Under the pieces are notes generated by a model. It was not told the DNA's origin. It did not search any database and saw nothing but the letters and a program-made list of their open reading frames with translations. Made by a program: the position numbers and the translations under genes. A stretch of 64,000 nt of DNA from Adiantum capillus-veneris (lineage: Eukaryota > Streptophyta > Polypodiopsida > Polypodiales > Pteridaceae). The stretch covers positions 90,290,660-90,354,659 of the forward strand of contig CM043957.1 in assembly GCA_014529385.2 (NCBI GenBank), in the 5' to 3' direction. Of this stretch, positions 63,662 through 64,000 are shown one piece after another (position 1 is the first letter of the stretch; each line of letters begins with the position of its first letter).

Positions 63662-64000
63662 CAGTTCCCCTAAAGGACTTTAACTTTTCCGTCTCGGCAA
63701 TTTGTTTTTCCCAAGTTTTTGTGGTCAGAATTGATCCAAACTGATTGATACTTGATCAATTGTTTAATCTTGTCAGTTGGACAACTTCTGTTTCATCAAG
63801 TGAGAATTTTGTTGCAGTTATGCTGAAAAAGACATTATACACGTATGATGTCTTTTTTCACAGATTTGGACTATTTTGGTTATGCTCACTCTCAGTAGCC
63901 CCCTTATGCTCTGTCCACTCACAAAATTCAGTTTGAACTCTGTTTGAGCAAGTTATGGCTAATTTAGGCTTTTCTTGGCAATTTTCCGCTTTTGACTTGT
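63662..64000 (-). other. leader of element B with a decayed palindrome
   Basis: Non-coding. At 63830-63853 the 24-bp palindrome recurs with two changes (both in CpG or adjacent positions), 169 bp upstream of the gag ATG. No primer-binding site of a known tRNA type was found, and the 5' LTR must start further right. Confidence 0.5.

Overview
The window looks like nuclear DNA of a land plant with a large, repeat-rich genome. Two primer-binding sites match the plant initiator-Met type (TGGTATCAGAGC). There are Ty1/copia and Ty3/gypsy elements, including chromodomain-bearing ones, intron-bearing genes with GT-AG borders, and long (GT)n and (GA)n tracts. I see no prokaryotic signals and no rRNA, tRNA or CRISPR. 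The deep-branching look of several elements would fit a fern or another seed-free plant, but the sequence alone does not prove this. Almost everything here is mobile DNA, much of it nested and broken.

Layout. 1-1292: degraded + strand scrap related to the large element at the right end. 1293-5676 and 6176-11369: two minus-strand copies of one copia family, the first with a perfect 5-bp target duplication (ATAGT). 11370-16007: mostly non-coding, with a 31-bp-arm hairpin, a gag-protease fragment with a candidate LTR (minus) and a GC-rich minisatellite. 16008-26630: a chromovirus (element A) with 2.75-kb LTRs whose gag appears to be spliced from an exon inside the LTR. 26740-28740: a DEAD-box helicase pseudogene, a 3' LTR remnant and microsatellites.

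29035-49351 is the most remarkable part. A minus-strand chromovirus (element D) has its integrase split in two, at 48449-49351 and 29035-29968. The 18,480 bp between (29969-48448) begin and end with 33-bp inverted repeats that match at 29 of 33 positions. Removing them would rejoin the integrase in frame. I read this as a very large terminal-inverted-repeat DNA transposon (element X). It carries a multi-exon gene with a transposase-like D/D/E and Cys-pair layout (30169-33023). It also carries a multi-exon gene joining a centromeric-type histone H3 fold, a Ulp1-type cysteine protease and an FCP1-like HAD phosphatase (43603-46441). Each of these is followed by a convergent unknown gene (33130-34210 and 46651-48091). 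Three LINE copies sit inside X, and one of them was itself hit by a 1,337-bp TTAA-flanked element.

49352 to beyond 64000 holds element B (minus), a non-chromoviral Ty3/gypsy element that inserted into the RNase H region of D. It has gag, a first protease, RT-RNase H and integrase. After the integrase it has a second retropepsin, a tail of Trp-Lys repeats, and a terminal coiled-coil ORF pair just before the polypurine tract and 3' LTR. A 24-bp perfect palindrome lies about 170-180 bp upstream of both gag and the terminal ORF. Most genes carry stops or frameshifts, so little here is likely to be active as it stands.
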